NCBI GenBank assembly: GCA_963576735.1 | Contig: OY755171.1 | Coordinates: forward strand, 21,550,182 to 21,614,181 | DNA: 64,000 nucleotides | Direction of reading: 5' to 3' | Source: Bedellia somnulentella | Lineage: Eukaryota > Arthropoda > Insecta > Lepidoptera > Bedelliidae | Shown: positions 51,239 to 61,264 of the stretch, piece after piece | How the letters are laid out: each line of letters opens with the position of its first letter | Position numbering within the stretch: position 1 is the first letter of the stretch | Translations under genes and position numbers: made by a program | Notes under the pieces: generated by a model | Database searches by the model: none | Seen by the model: only the letters and a program-made list of their open reading frames with translations | What the model was told of the DNA's origin: nothing

Positions 51239-52378
51239 TTAAAAGTCACAATACGCGCCCCGTGTCATATCTGGTGTAAAAGTGCCTAGCACGCTTGCAG
51301 CATTGCCACGTTGTATGGCCAACGATATTCTTTGAACCAGATAAGACACGGAGCGTGGATCTGATCCAACGTCCCTCAAGCGCCGTCCAATGCTCCGGAC
51401 AAGCTCCCACGCCTCATCGCACCACGCGCCGCTCACCTCGACCGCAAACGGCACGAACAAGTACGTGTCCTTCAGAGCCAGGTACTTCGCGTGCTTCTGA
51501 GCAGCTGCCCACTCCGCCGCGGCACGTGGGGCTCTCGTGGCTCTGGATAGGTGGGATGCTGCGTATGTACTGACGTAGGTGGCGTCCCACACGAGGCATC
51601 GTCCCTTCTCCCACGGAATGAGAGTGAGTCCATCCGGACGTTTACCATCTGTCCTCAGCAATCCGGGAGGCTCCAGCACACACGGCACCCCGGCGGAAAC
51701 AAGTGCACGGCGGAGCACCTCATTCAGCATGTGATAACGTGGAAACCGACCAGCTGACTTAGCGCAGCTTAACCCGTGGTGCCCACGAACATCAACTGCT
51801 GCCCCGCACCTGCATCGGTGTGCATCGCACACGTTGCCTCCGAGCCGCAATGCCACTGCCACCCTTAAAGACTCATCGTCCAGGGCGGTGCCCAATCCGG
51901 GTGAAGGTAGAGCTTTCAACCAAGCACCAGATTCAGGTAGGCCTGCAGCTTTTATGCGAGCAACATCTGGCCCAGTAGCTATCTGTAGCATGTCCGATAA
52001 CCTCTTTTCGCAACACGGATCGTCCCACTGCCTTTGTATGTGGGGTTTTTCAGGGTGATCTACTGCGGGACATACTGACGACCAAGCTTCCTTGGCCTCC
52101 CCAACAAATGGGATGTTGAGCTCGTCGCCCTGTAAACAAAGAATGTTAGCGACTAGTTCAACCACCCCATGCGAGGAAGCCAAAAAAGCTGGTAAGTTTG
52201 TGTCGTGTACCCGCCTTACACCCAACCCCCCGTGACGAATTGGCAGCGATGCTTGCAGCCATTGTGTCTCATCCATGCTCACGTTGAGGATCCGCTCCAA
52301 TGCCACCCTAATGTATTCATCTACTTCAGCAACAGAGTCAGGATAAAGCCACGTTGGAGAGGTCCTCAACATGAACAT
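51239..52378 (-). pseudogene. C-terminal fragment of an RLE-type LINE protein (type 1)
   Basis: 379 open codons, but 5'-truncated: the part seen begins in the reverse transcriptase thumb (MLRTSPTWLYPD ... ASLPIRHGGLGVRR). A Cys/His cluster follows at residues 184-205 (CDAHRCRCG ... RGHHGLSC). Then comes a restriction-like endonuclease pattern: RPDG at 247-250, CLVWDATYV with Asp265, and Glu314 in FAVEVSG. It ends SLAIQRGNAASVLGTF. Such modules nick DNA for target-primed reverse transcription in R2-like elements; the assignment here is inference. The GC content is far above the surroundings and the frame is intact, which suggests a recent arrival. Confidence 0.6.
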
Positions 52379-52464
52379 TAACTTTGGAATACTTAGGCAA
52401 CTAAATTGCTAAATAGAGTAAATCTATTGTCAATCAATAATCAATAATAAAATAAAATACGATC

Positions 52465-54000
52465 ACTAATGATTTCAGTGGTTCCGTCAAGATGGAGCTC
52501 GGGGTCGATAAGTGCGGTCATCCATGTTGAGAAGGGGCATGTCGTGCACTCTGATGGTGTCGATGTCGGCACCAATCATTTGAGGGCACTCTCCGAGGCT
52601 GAAACATACCGGTATCTGGGCATGTCACAAACCATCGGTGTGAAGGTGGCAGACGTGAAACAGGGTGTTTGCGAGGAGTTTTATGAACGCCTGAAAAGTG
52701 TGCTTAATAGCTACTTGTCAGGCGTTAATAAGATCCGAGCCATTAACTCCTGGGTCATGCCTGTACTGATGTACACATTTGGCGTGCTCAGATGGACTCA
52801 GACCGAACTCGACGCTCTGGACAGACGAGTCCGCACGATGATGACCTCTCATCGAATGCATCATCCGAGGTCGTCGGTTATGAGATTTTATATCCCGCGG
52901 AAGTGTGGTGGTCGAGGCCTCTTGAGTGCCAAAACCATGCACAACCGCGAGGTATGCAACCTCAGAAACTATTTTTGACGATGACGGATGATAGTATTCG
53001 GGGAGAGGTGGTCGCTAGTGATAAAGGACTGACTCCCTTATCGTTGGCCTCACAGGATTGGCGAACCCCGGAGGTACTTAGCACCTCTGATCGGGAGTCC
53101 GTATGGAAAGAGAAGGAGCTGCATGGGAGGTTTTACAAGGTACTTCACGAACCTTTCGTGGACCGTAAAGCCTCCCTGCATTGGCTGCGTTTCGGGGACC
53201 TCTTTGGGGAAACCGAAGGTTTTGTCTGTGCAATACAAGACCAGGTTATCAAGACGCGGAACTATCGGAAATACATCCTAAAGGACGGTACCACAGACAT
53301 CTGTCGAGCATGTGGCCGTCCCGGAGAGTCACTTAGGCATGTTATTTCCGGTTGTTCGGCTCTTGCTAACACTGAGTACTTGCACAGACACAACCAAGCA
53401 GCCAAAATCCTGCATCAGGAGCTCACTCTGAAATACGGACTCTTGCAACAGAGGCTGCCGTATTACAAGTATCTGCCGGAGCCAATCCTAGAAAACGACC
53501 GTGCCAAAATCTATTGGGACCGATCCGTTATCACGGACAGGACTATTCTAGCGAATAAGCCTGATATCGTGGTATGGGATCGGTCGCAGTCGAGGGTATT
53601 TCTAGTGGATGTCACTATCCCTCATGACGAGGGTCTCGTGAAAGCCGACACCGAGAAGCGTCGAAAATATCTCGATCTGGCTCACGAGATCACCGACATG
53701 TGGGGTGTGACTTCGACAGAAATAATCCCAATTGTTTTGTCCGCGAACGGGTTAATTCCAACCAGCCTCGCGACCAACTTAAGGCGGTTGGATTTCTGTG
53801 GCGTGTCGGTTCCAGCACAGATGCAGAAAGCGGTGCTGCTCGATACGGCTCGGATCGTCCGTCGGTTCTTGAACCTGACTCCCTGACCCCGACCGACTGT
53901 GCTCTTGTCGGGGAGTACCGCCTCTCCCATTTAAAATTCTAATTTTCTGTTTCGGCCATGGGAGAGGCGAGAAACTAAAAGTGTTCCTAAAATAAATATG
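52465..54000 (+). mobile_element. 5'-truncated RLE-type LINE (type 2)
   Basis: The element begins within the RT C-terminal region and ends after a short GC-rich 3' UTR (53887-54000) containing the hairpin CCTCTCCCAT/ATGGGAGAGG (about 53921-53969). It faces away from the type 1 fragment 51239-52378: the two are back to back, with their truncated 5' ends only ~90 bp apart. Confidence 0.7.
52469..53886 (+). pseudogene. RLE-type LINE protein, one frameshift
   Basis: The first frame (to 52978) reads the RT thumb: EAETYRYLGMSQTIGV, RAINSWVMPVLMYTFGVLRW, then CNLRNYF-stop. One missing T in the run at 52971-52974 would explain the shift. The second frame continues TMTDDSIRG ... to the stop at 53884. 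It carries a CCHC-type motif CRACGRPGESLRHVISGC (about 53302-53355) and an endonuclease core: NKPDIVVWD (about 53551), then VFLVDVTIPHDE. KPD...D is the usual signature of restriction-like endonucleases of R2/R4-type LINEs. The clade was not resolved. Confidence 0.65.
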
Positions 54001-54009
54001 GAGCGTAAT

Positions 54010-54183
54010 TAATTACGTCCCGGAACTTAAGAGATACTTTTACTCAAGACTCAAGCGTTCACGCCGTATATCCCCGAAGGGGTTGGAATTGGCAGAAGTT
54101 CTTATGCTCTGAACATCACTTTATATTGTCACCTGGTGTTCAGAGTATTCACGTTTTGCTTGGACAATGTACTCACGTGATAG
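54010..54183 (-). mobile_element. Family B-prime SINE, uninterrupted paralogue, with segmental duplication copy b (right part)
   Basis: 'taattacgtcccggaactta' and 'cttttactcaagactcaagc' match 1526-1548 and 1810-1828 without the PIF-like MITE. The SINE part (about 54049-54183) reads through the point where the 3.4-kb TIR element sits in copy a. It is the empty site for both insertions. Confidence 0.85.
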
Positions 54184-54400
54184 GAGTAGACATAAGCGAA
54201 GTTGTTATTTTACGCTCACTGTGACTGTCGTTCCGGTTATATTAAAGTAACAACGAAAAGTCGCAGTGACTTTGTCACCTCGGTTACTAAATACTAATGA
54301 TTATGACAGTCACGCTTGGCTACTCAATACTAATATAGTGACTGTCACTGTTGTCACTGTATAGTGATTTCAGTGACTTTGTAACGTTATTATCAATGCT
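54184..54400. repeat. GTGACTGTCAC-type short repeats
   Basis: Many near-palindromic words cluster here: CACTGTGACTGTCG, CGCAGTGACTTTGTCAC, TGACAGTCACG, AGTGACTGTCACTGTTGTCAC and CAGTGACTTTG. No coding sequence. This could be a subterminal binding-site cluster of a lost transposon. Confidence 0.45.
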
Positions 54401-55860
54401 ATAAATAAGCATTTCAAACAAATTACAATCATAATAATTTAAAAATACTATACAAAGTTTACTTATCAGTATTTTTATCAAAATGACTTTTTTTATTTTC
54501 GATATGCGCGCCATCTATGTTCTTAGCCTAACAACAAAATAACACGTGGTTGACATCATGTTGCTTCAAAAATTCTTAAGTATGAGATTTTGGAATCTTT
54601 ACTTCCTAGATACTATAATGTAGTGTAAATGTTACTAATTGAATATTTTCTTTGTCATTTTAAAAATTAATAGGTCAGATAAATAAATATAATCAAACGA
54701 ATGGAAATAACGCCATCTATCATATATTTTATGTACTATCATAGAATAAAATGATCCAAAGCTACTTATCGTGGGAACCTTTACGCCATATGTCAATAAT
54801 GTTATCTTGTCTACAAGTAGTTTAAAAGTCATATAACAGATGCCACTGTACGTCAAAATGTACATCGCGGTATCGAAATATTTTTGTCGGGGTATATATA
54901 CTTTTTTTCCGCCGTGAACAATAGCAGATAAGACTATACATCATAGAATGATTGTAATAGTATTGCATTATCCTCGAGATTTTTACAAGATGTGAGACCG
55001 GACCCAGTAGCGTTGATGAGGCGTGGCGCGTTACAAGCGTTGTGAGTTCACCCTTTTTTAATGAGTGTGAGTGAGGTACCTCATGAGGTACTCGCGAGGT
55101 ACCCCTCATATGAGGTGAGGTAGATGAATGAAACAAACTATGTGAACGAGTCGATAGTGAGGCGCGCGTAATTTTGCCGCTTTGCACTGAATGAGGCAAA
55201 ATGAGTTCTAATGTTTTATACCTCGTAATTTTTTTTATAAATAAACTTAATTTAAATAAATTGAATAAATTTTGATAAAATACAAATGTAGTAAATTGAA
55301 ACTTACTTTCTATAACTGCTTTATTGGTTTTTTTTACTCACTTCGCCCCGTTTTCTTCAGCCCTTTAATATTATTAAGCTAATCTAAGGTTTTCTTTTAA
55401 ATTCTGTATTAAATTTGTTAACTACACACTTTAAACTGTATGTTAATTTTAAGATAGTTTATAAGATATTGCAGTGCCCTAACGGGTTCATTGTCGGAAC
55501 TTAATTAATATTTGATTAATATAATTAACATCTTATTCTACCACAATGAAGCAATAAACGATTTGAAGTTTGAAGTTTGAAGTAAAATTAAATGGGTACT
55601 ATTTGTAAGAAAACGCTAAAATAAACTGACTTATCATTCCATCAAACTGACCCGACTCCTTCAACCGCGACGCGAGCGAGTATAGTGTATGTGGTAAATC
55701 AACTAAATTCGATTCTATATAATTTTTACAGAATATTTTTTTTATTTTAACGTAATTTTTATAAAACTTTTTTTTAGAACATCTTAATAAACGATTGAAT
55801 AGGCGCCTTTCTTAAAATAAAACTTAGATGTAAAATTTTACCTAAATATTTTTTTGAATG
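54401..55860. other. Non-coding stretch
   Basis: AT-rich. A GAGGTAC/CCTCAT-rich patch with local palindromes lies at about 55070-55120. ORFs of 60-125 codons are present but none resembles a known protein. Confidence 0.35.
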
Positions 55861-55865
55861 GCCTA

Positions 55866-56470
55866 AAAGTTATTCCCAGGTCAAAGAAAATTGTTGAGCA
55901 ATACGCTTTAAAATTTTATACGGATAAATCAGTAGAGCATGAGCGTTTTTGAACTATATTGAATTATTTGTGAAGTGTGCATAGCATTTAGACATAATCG
56001 CCAATGCTAGGAATATACATTCATAGAACACGAAAATATATTTATAATTTGTCATCGTTTTTTCGTCATCACCAGGAAATTTTATATTTTTTTACTGGCA
56101 TCCCTAAGTTATCATCGTGTACCCCCCCCCCACCCAGCCGCCATTCCCCTGTACGTAGTGAGTGCACGGGCTTGATAGTAACAGTGTTTAAATTTTGGAA
56201 ATACAGGATAATATATAGTGAATACAAATTTGTCACAGTTTTTGTCATTCCCAGATAAATAATTTGCAAGGTTAGTGTTGACTTTAATCATATATTGTTT
56301 TGATATTATAATAAGTGGTAGGAACGCTGTGTTCGATTTTTTTTCCTTCTACCCTCAATTATAAAACGATAACAAAAAAGCATTTTTTACCGAAATAGTC
56401 ATTCCCAGTAGCGTCATTACCAGTAATTTATAAAACCTGGAAATGATTTTTCACTGCTGGGAATGACTTA
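55866..56470. repeat. Dispersed GTCATTCCCAG motif region
   Basis: Variants of (G)TCATTCCCAG occur at about 55871, 56246, 56397 and 56413 (GTCATTACCAG), with the inverse CTGGGAATGAC at about 56457. The last two form a stem. No ORF is supported. Possibly the ends of an unrecognised DNA transposon. Confidence 0.35.
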
Positions 56471-56545
56471 TTTCATAGAAACTACTACTATGCAACCGTT
56501 GTTTAAAAACGATAAGGTGCCTATCTAGTATGGTATATGATAATG

Positions 56546-56612
56546 AATCGATAGCCGAGGCGGTTAAGGCGCCTGATCACCACCCGGAGGGTTGCGGGTT
56601 CGATCTCCCTTT
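56546..56612 (+). mobile_element. tRNA(Leu/Ser)-like sequence, SINE head or pseudogene
   Basis: 'gatagccgaggcggttaagg' fits an A box of type-II tRNAs and 'gcgggttcgatctcc' a B box. Standard cloverleaf closure is not evident. It joins directly to the duplicated sequence of 45208-46232, which in copy 1 lacks this head. Confidence 0.5.
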
Positions 56613-57890
56613 AGCTTTGTCAAAGTAAGCTCGGTTTGCAGATAATTCTTACGAACCGGGCGGCGCTACGGAAAACTTTAAATTTAAAATATTTATTGAA
56701 AACCGGAATTTATGTATGTATTTATTTAAATGATGTCTCAAATATGTAATACTTTCAAGGAGCAATTCTATATTTACTTTAGCATCGAATAGTTATTTTA
56801 TTTTTTTTCTTTTAAAACTCAACTACAATCAAAGTGATTTTGTAAAAATGAATAATACCACCGACATGTAGATTAGTGAAGACCTACTTTGCAACGGCCA
56901 GCAACAAGATGGTATTTTGGGTCATAAATGTTATATACCTGAATATTTGATGTGGTTTTAATACGAGCCTTTTTGTGCAAATACCTGTATTTGCACAAAA
57001 AGGCTCGTATTAAAACCACATCAAATATTCAGGTATATAACATTTATGACCCAAAATACACGATGCATTTTAATTTTAACTGGTCCATTAGGTTGTTAAT
57101 GCAATGAAACCATTGAATACCTGATGGGATACTCCCAGAGTTTCTTTGAACTCAGAAAGTTCCAATAAATCGATGTGGCTGTGTCGTTTGGATTGTCAAC
57201 TGACCTCATTAGATTTTGTGAAATATAGAAATTATCTATTAAAGTGAAAAAAATACATTTTTGATCTATTTTTTATTATGTGTGATAATTGATAAAAGTC
57301 AAAAGAATAAAATAAAGCATATTTTTTTTTAGCAAAACTCTGTAAAAATAGCAGTGGCAGAAATCGTTTAATTTTTAACTACTCTTAGTACATCTGCGAA
57401 ACTTTATTACAGTACTATAAGGAACGCAAGATAGACAGAGACTATTAATTGTAACGTCGAATAACACTAGCAAACTGTTCCCGCCGAGCTCAGAATATTT
57501 AATCTTTCAAAACAATGCTTGCTATTTTCTCACTACACCGCGTTGATTGAAAATATATTGGATCGTCGCAAAATTTAATACTGTAGTTAAAACTTCTTAA
57601 TTCAATTACTTCACTCAGTCACTCCCCAGCTTTATAATTACAATGTTTTGAAGGTTAAACATTAATTTTATTCCTTTTGATTCAGTACTTCTTCTTATAT
57701 TAATGTACGTACTGAAGACTTGAGAGTTAGGCATCTGAAATATTACTTTTTATGCGTAAATAAATGAGTTGATGTATGATTGCTATGTCTTGCGGCCCAA
57801 AGAGGGTCTCGTCATAAAAATCAGTTTTTCTTTTAAACGCATACTCAACGGTTGGAAAGGTATCGATAATAAACGTAATATCCAAGTTGT
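56613..57890. repeat. Long duplication, copy 2 (partner 45208-46232)
   Basis: Same orientation as copy 1. It contains about 340 extra bp (about 56912-57250) that begin with a perfect palindrome. The rest matches closely through 'aacgtaatatccaagttgtt' at the end. Confidence 0.88.
56912..57059. repeat. Perfect palindrome, 73-bp arms, 2-nt loop
   Basis: The arms 56912-56984 and 56987-57059 read as exact reverse complements, separated only by CT. The outer end is GTATTTTGGGTCATAAATG and the centre GCAAATAC-CT-GTATTTGC. It is absent from the paralogous copy at 45.5 kb. An uninterrupted palindrome of this size is unstable in most cloning hosts, so it deserves checking as real sequence. Confidence 0.9.
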
Positions 57891-57959
57891 TACGTGTGGT
57901 GACCTTTACCAACTACCCTAAGCGCTGATGTGGCCAAACACTTCAATAATACATACTGT

Positions 57960-58600
57960 ACATGTACGTAGGCTATTAAGGTACTACTCGCACGGTGATA
58001 AATATAAAGACTTAAAGAGGTTTTCGATTTTAATTTGAGATGTCAATCTCATAGGCTTTTTATTAATTTGCAAAAAACCCTTTTAAGAGATTGACCTGTA
58101 TAAAGTAGCAATTTTTATTAGTAGATATGGACTATAAAACCTACAAGCACAATAAATTTCAAGTAATCAAAAATTAAATATTTTTGTCTGTTTGGAGTAT
58201 CACTACACCATATGCTCATTAGCAAGCCGTAACATTTTGCTAAGGAGTTTTATAGCTTTTTATGGGATAGGTAAATGATACAGTACGATTCATCTAAGTA
58301 GAAAGTTTATATTAATATTATAACCCTTGGGTTAACATTAATATAAAATGCTGTAAAATCAATTGCCGTAGCATCCCCGGTATCCCATTCATTACTCATG
58401 CAGTTCTGGGAATTAGTAAGCTATATAATCTTGTTTAAAAAACAAAATGTAGTAACGGGTCAAACTATTTAAGAATAATGATTGCCTTTAATTGGTGATG
58501 GGATTCTTAGAATTTTTTGTAGAATAAACATAAGTACTTTATTTTTAAATAAATACCTCTACAGGGCATTTGCAAACAAATCTCAACGTTAATTTGGATT
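57960..58600. other. Non-coding stretch, nothing recognised
   Basis: AT-rich; no supported feature. Confidence 0.4.
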
Positions 58601-59000
58601 ACGATTCGACACTTTTTTTAAATTAAATGATTGCGACTATTTAATTTGAAATTATTTTTGGGGAGAATAAAACAGGTCAAGAAAACACTTATATCTGACA
58701 TCAAAATATTTGAAACAAAGTCACGAGAACAGCTTAAAAATAATAATTTAAATACAATAAATATAACCCAGGATTGTAAATCAAATGAAACCCTCGCGAA
58801 TTCAAAGATTTTATTAAATATGCAGTAAAATGGTCCGCTGAGTTTTACTTAACACAATTTAACATCATTAAACGTCTCCTGGCACAATTTACGACGGCGC
58901 AGTGGACCTCGAGAACTAATTGAGAAATACAAGAAAATATCTTTATAATATCTTAATTTATAGCTGCTACTTGTATTAAAACTGCTTGCAAGGCCAAAAA
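58600..59000 (+). pseudogene. Remnant paralogous to 39340-39745 (possible gene 3' end)
   Basis: A frame of ~65 codons (58631-58828) ends NITQDCKSNETLANSKILLN and a stop. The inverse copy at 39.6 kb keeps TQDCKSN in frame before a stop. The ~150 bp after the stop are conserved between the two copies too. Shared codons with diverged DNA hint at past selection, but no family is recognised. Confidence 0.35.
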
Positions 59001-59149
59001 GAAAGGATTGTTTTGTGGCGTATTAATTTTTTATGGTATTAGATAATTTAGATAGTTACTTATTATTATAGATAGCTATTAACTTTATCGTTAACTTCCA
59101 CACATCATCAACATCAATTTGTAAACATTAGCAAGTACAGAGTCTATAA

Positions 59150-59540
59150 TTAATATATTATTATCTAAGTACCGTTGGTATTATTTTGAAAGTGTAAGAA
59201 AATGCCATTTACTAAACTGTGTTTAGTTTTAAACTAGAATGATAATACACTTACTTTTATTTGCCTCCATCGTGTTGTTTTTGTAGCAAATAATCTCACC
59301 TAAACAAAGTACATTACTATTCGCAAACAATTCCATTTGCTCGAAATCTTATTGTGGAACGTCCGCCACTCGCTAACTTATTTATAAAAACACTCAACGT
59401 TAGTTTAGTTTTCTTTTTCTTGTTACACAAATCTGATACTTAAGTTGTATAAGTATATATCTATGTTGCATTGTTATTTATCAATTCTATCTTGCTTTGG
59501 ATTTAGCAGCCATGCAATATATAGATATTAAAAAATGAAT
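59150..59540 (+). pseudogene. Promoter and signal-peptide-like leader, paralogue of 6860-6900 + 10320-11055
   Basis: Sequence 59150-59520 matches the flanks of the RTE and SINE insertions at 6.9-11 kb and is free of both. A TATA-like TTTATAAA (about 59380) is followed ~75-80 bp later by an ATG opening MLHCYLSILSCFGFSSHA, a signal-peptide-like string, and then a stop after IYRY. It is either a degenerated first exon or one interrupted by an intron. I do not recognise the gene. Confidence 0.35.
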
Positions 59541-59915
59541 TGGCATTTTTTTTTTCAAAAATTAGCATGTAACAATATATATACAGGTAGTGGAATAAGC
59601 TAAATCAGACTGAACTCACTCATCACGCTATATGCTCATTTGCTAGCGTTTTATTTGTATCATGTCGTGTCTACTTATATTTAGAAAAATAATCATGATT
59701 TGTTCATGTTTCTCTATTGAAACTGATATTCAGCATTGATTTGACAAATCCAAATAGCAAAGTAATTATAATCAATTTTTAATCCAACAAAATTTTGTAG
59801 TATAATAATTTTAAAAAAACCTTATTGTAACCTTGTCATTCTTAATTCTGCTTCCTTCCTGAACCCATTATAGTATTTTTCGTAAAAAATCAAATATTTA
59901 TCAGCCATTGGCGAC
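59541..59915. other. Non-coding stretch, nothing recognised
   Basis: No supported feature. Confidence 0.4.
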
Positions 59916-59917
59916 CG

Positions 59918-59995
59918 GCGAAGTGGCGATTGATAGTCTCTGCCTACACCAATGGGAATAAACGGCTTGAGTATATGTATGCATGTATGTATGAT
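59918..59995 (+). mobile_element. 5'-truncated RTE 3' end
   Basis: 'gaagtggcgattgatagtct' + 'ctgcctacaccaatgggaat' then CGGCTTGAGTATATGTATGC and ATGT repeats. Older than the copy at 21472. Confidence 0.8.
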
Positions 59996-60172
59996 AAAGA
60001 GTGCTCACTACTGTTCAGGACTGTCACTCGTTTAGCACTTATTTTGAATATTGAGCTCAGACCCCAATTCCCAATTCCTTTTGTTTCTAATTTGACGATT
60101 GCATGTTAATAAAATAAATAGGTAAAAGTATATATCTCGAGCCTAATAATAAGATTTTGGGTAATTGGATAA

Positions 60173-60362
60173 TAAGGATTTGGGTATTGGTGCTTTTTAA
60201 ATGACCTTTTGGTGATGCGGTAAGAGGCCCATCACTAACAAAGTTTATCTTTCAATCTTTTCCCCACTGAACTTCCAAAAGTGGCTTAGGAGTTACTTAT
60301 TCTGAAGCTCTGAAGGCTATCCCTTCTAGGGATTTATAGCCTTCAGTATATGTATTTATTTT
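60173..60362 (+). mobile_element. Family A element, diverged and 5'-truncated
   Basis: From 'tttgggtattggtgcttttt' to 'gatttatagccttcagtata' + TGTATTTA. The outer stem partner is changed and GTGAG is mutated to TTCAG. Confidence 0.75.
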
Positions 60363-60489
60363 AATGCCACACCTTTAAAATAATCAAATGTCATAGCTAC
60401 TATTCCTTCTGATCACTAGTGGGACTTGCAACTGAGAAATGAGTTAATTTAAATCTTTTTGTTCATGAAAACATTAGCCATTAGCCATT

Positions 60490-60561
60490 GACACGGTAGC
60501 TCAATTGGCAGAGCGACGGGGCGTTTACCCGAGGTCGCGGGTTCGATTCCCGCCTGTGTTG
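60490..60561 (+). tRNA. tRNA-like unit 1 (probable pseudo-tRNA)
   Basis: 72-nt cloverleaf-like: acceptor GACACGG pairs with CTGTGTT, a D arm GCTC/GAGC, and a T arm GCGGG-TTCGATT-CCCGC. A box TAGCTCAATTGG and B box GGTTCGATTCC are both good. The anticodon stem is imperfect (ACGGG/CCCGA) and the loop GCGTTTA lacks the T expected before the anticodon. I therefore think it is a tRNA-derived repeat rather than a working tRNA gene. It is the first of two tandem units of about 228 bp. Confidence 0.4.
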
Positions 60562-60717
60562 CGATTTTTCTTTCCTTTATTTATTAGTAATAATCCCCAC
60601 ATGAGGTTTTCATGAACAAAAAGATTTAAATTATGTGATAGTTAGGCGTTTTCAACATTTGCATTCTATCTGAAAAGGTAGACAAGTGGCATTCCGAATT
60701 TCGCGCTGGCAGCCATT

Positions 60718-60789
60718 GACACGGTAGCTCAATTGGCAGAGCGACGAGGCGTTTACCCGAGGTCGCGGGTTCGATTCCCGCCTGTGTCG
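60718..60789 (+). tRNA. tRNA-like unit 2 (probable pseudo-tRNA)
   Basis: Nearly identical to unit 1. Acceptor GACACGG/CTGTGTC is better paired. The anticodon stem has GAG in place of GGG, which adds a mismatch. The downstream 'gcgatttttctttcctttat' and 'cacatgaggttttcatgaac' are repeated as well. Confidence 0.4.
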
Positions 60790-60925
60790 CGATTTTTCTT
60801 TCCTTTATTTATTCTTTATTTATTAGTAATAATCCACACATGAGGTTTTCATGAACAAAAAGATTTAAATTATCTGATAATTAGGCGTTTTCAACATTTG
60901 TATTCTATCTGAAAAGGTAGACAAG

Positions 60926-61087
60926 ATTTTTGGGCGATGCGGTTGGAGACCCATCCCCAACAACCTTTATTTCACCATCTATTCCCCACTCACATTTCCA
61001 AAAGTGGCTGAAGAATTTCTAATTCCTTGGCTCTGGCTACCCCTTCTAGGGATTTATAGCCGTGAGCATATGCTCACATATGTATTT
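60926..61087 (+). mobile_element. Family A element, 5'-truncated
   Basis: From 'gatttttgggcgatgcggtt' to TAGCCGTGAGCATATG. It follows directly after the second tandem tRNA-like unit. Confidence 0.85.
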
Positions 61088-61264
61088 ATGTTATTGTTTT
61101 GTTTCGCATTATTCATATTGTATTATGTTTATGACGTCACATAAATCATAGCCTCACGCTTTATAATAAAATAAATACCCTTCATGAACGCACAATGACT
61201 TTATTTTTTCAGGGTTGCGTTTTTATTGGGCTATTTCAGCTGACGTCTTATCAGGTGAAATTAA

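Larger units (their letters stand above)
60475..60924 (+). repeat. Tandem repeat of tRNA-like element D
   Basis: Two units, each with a tRNA-like core, TTTTTCTTTCCTTTATTTATT, 'aatcc(c/a)cacatgaggtttt' and 'gaaaaggtagacaag'. A diverged core occurs at 31158-31285, and the tail ('ataatccccacataag...tcatgaac') at about 33230. Confidence 0.75.

Noticed and set aside
60490..60789. Functional tRNA genes
   Set aside because: A and B boxes and arms look good, but the anticodon stem is mispaired and the loop lacks the conserved T before the anticodon. The units are tandem repeated with long flanks. Annotated as tRNA-like only.
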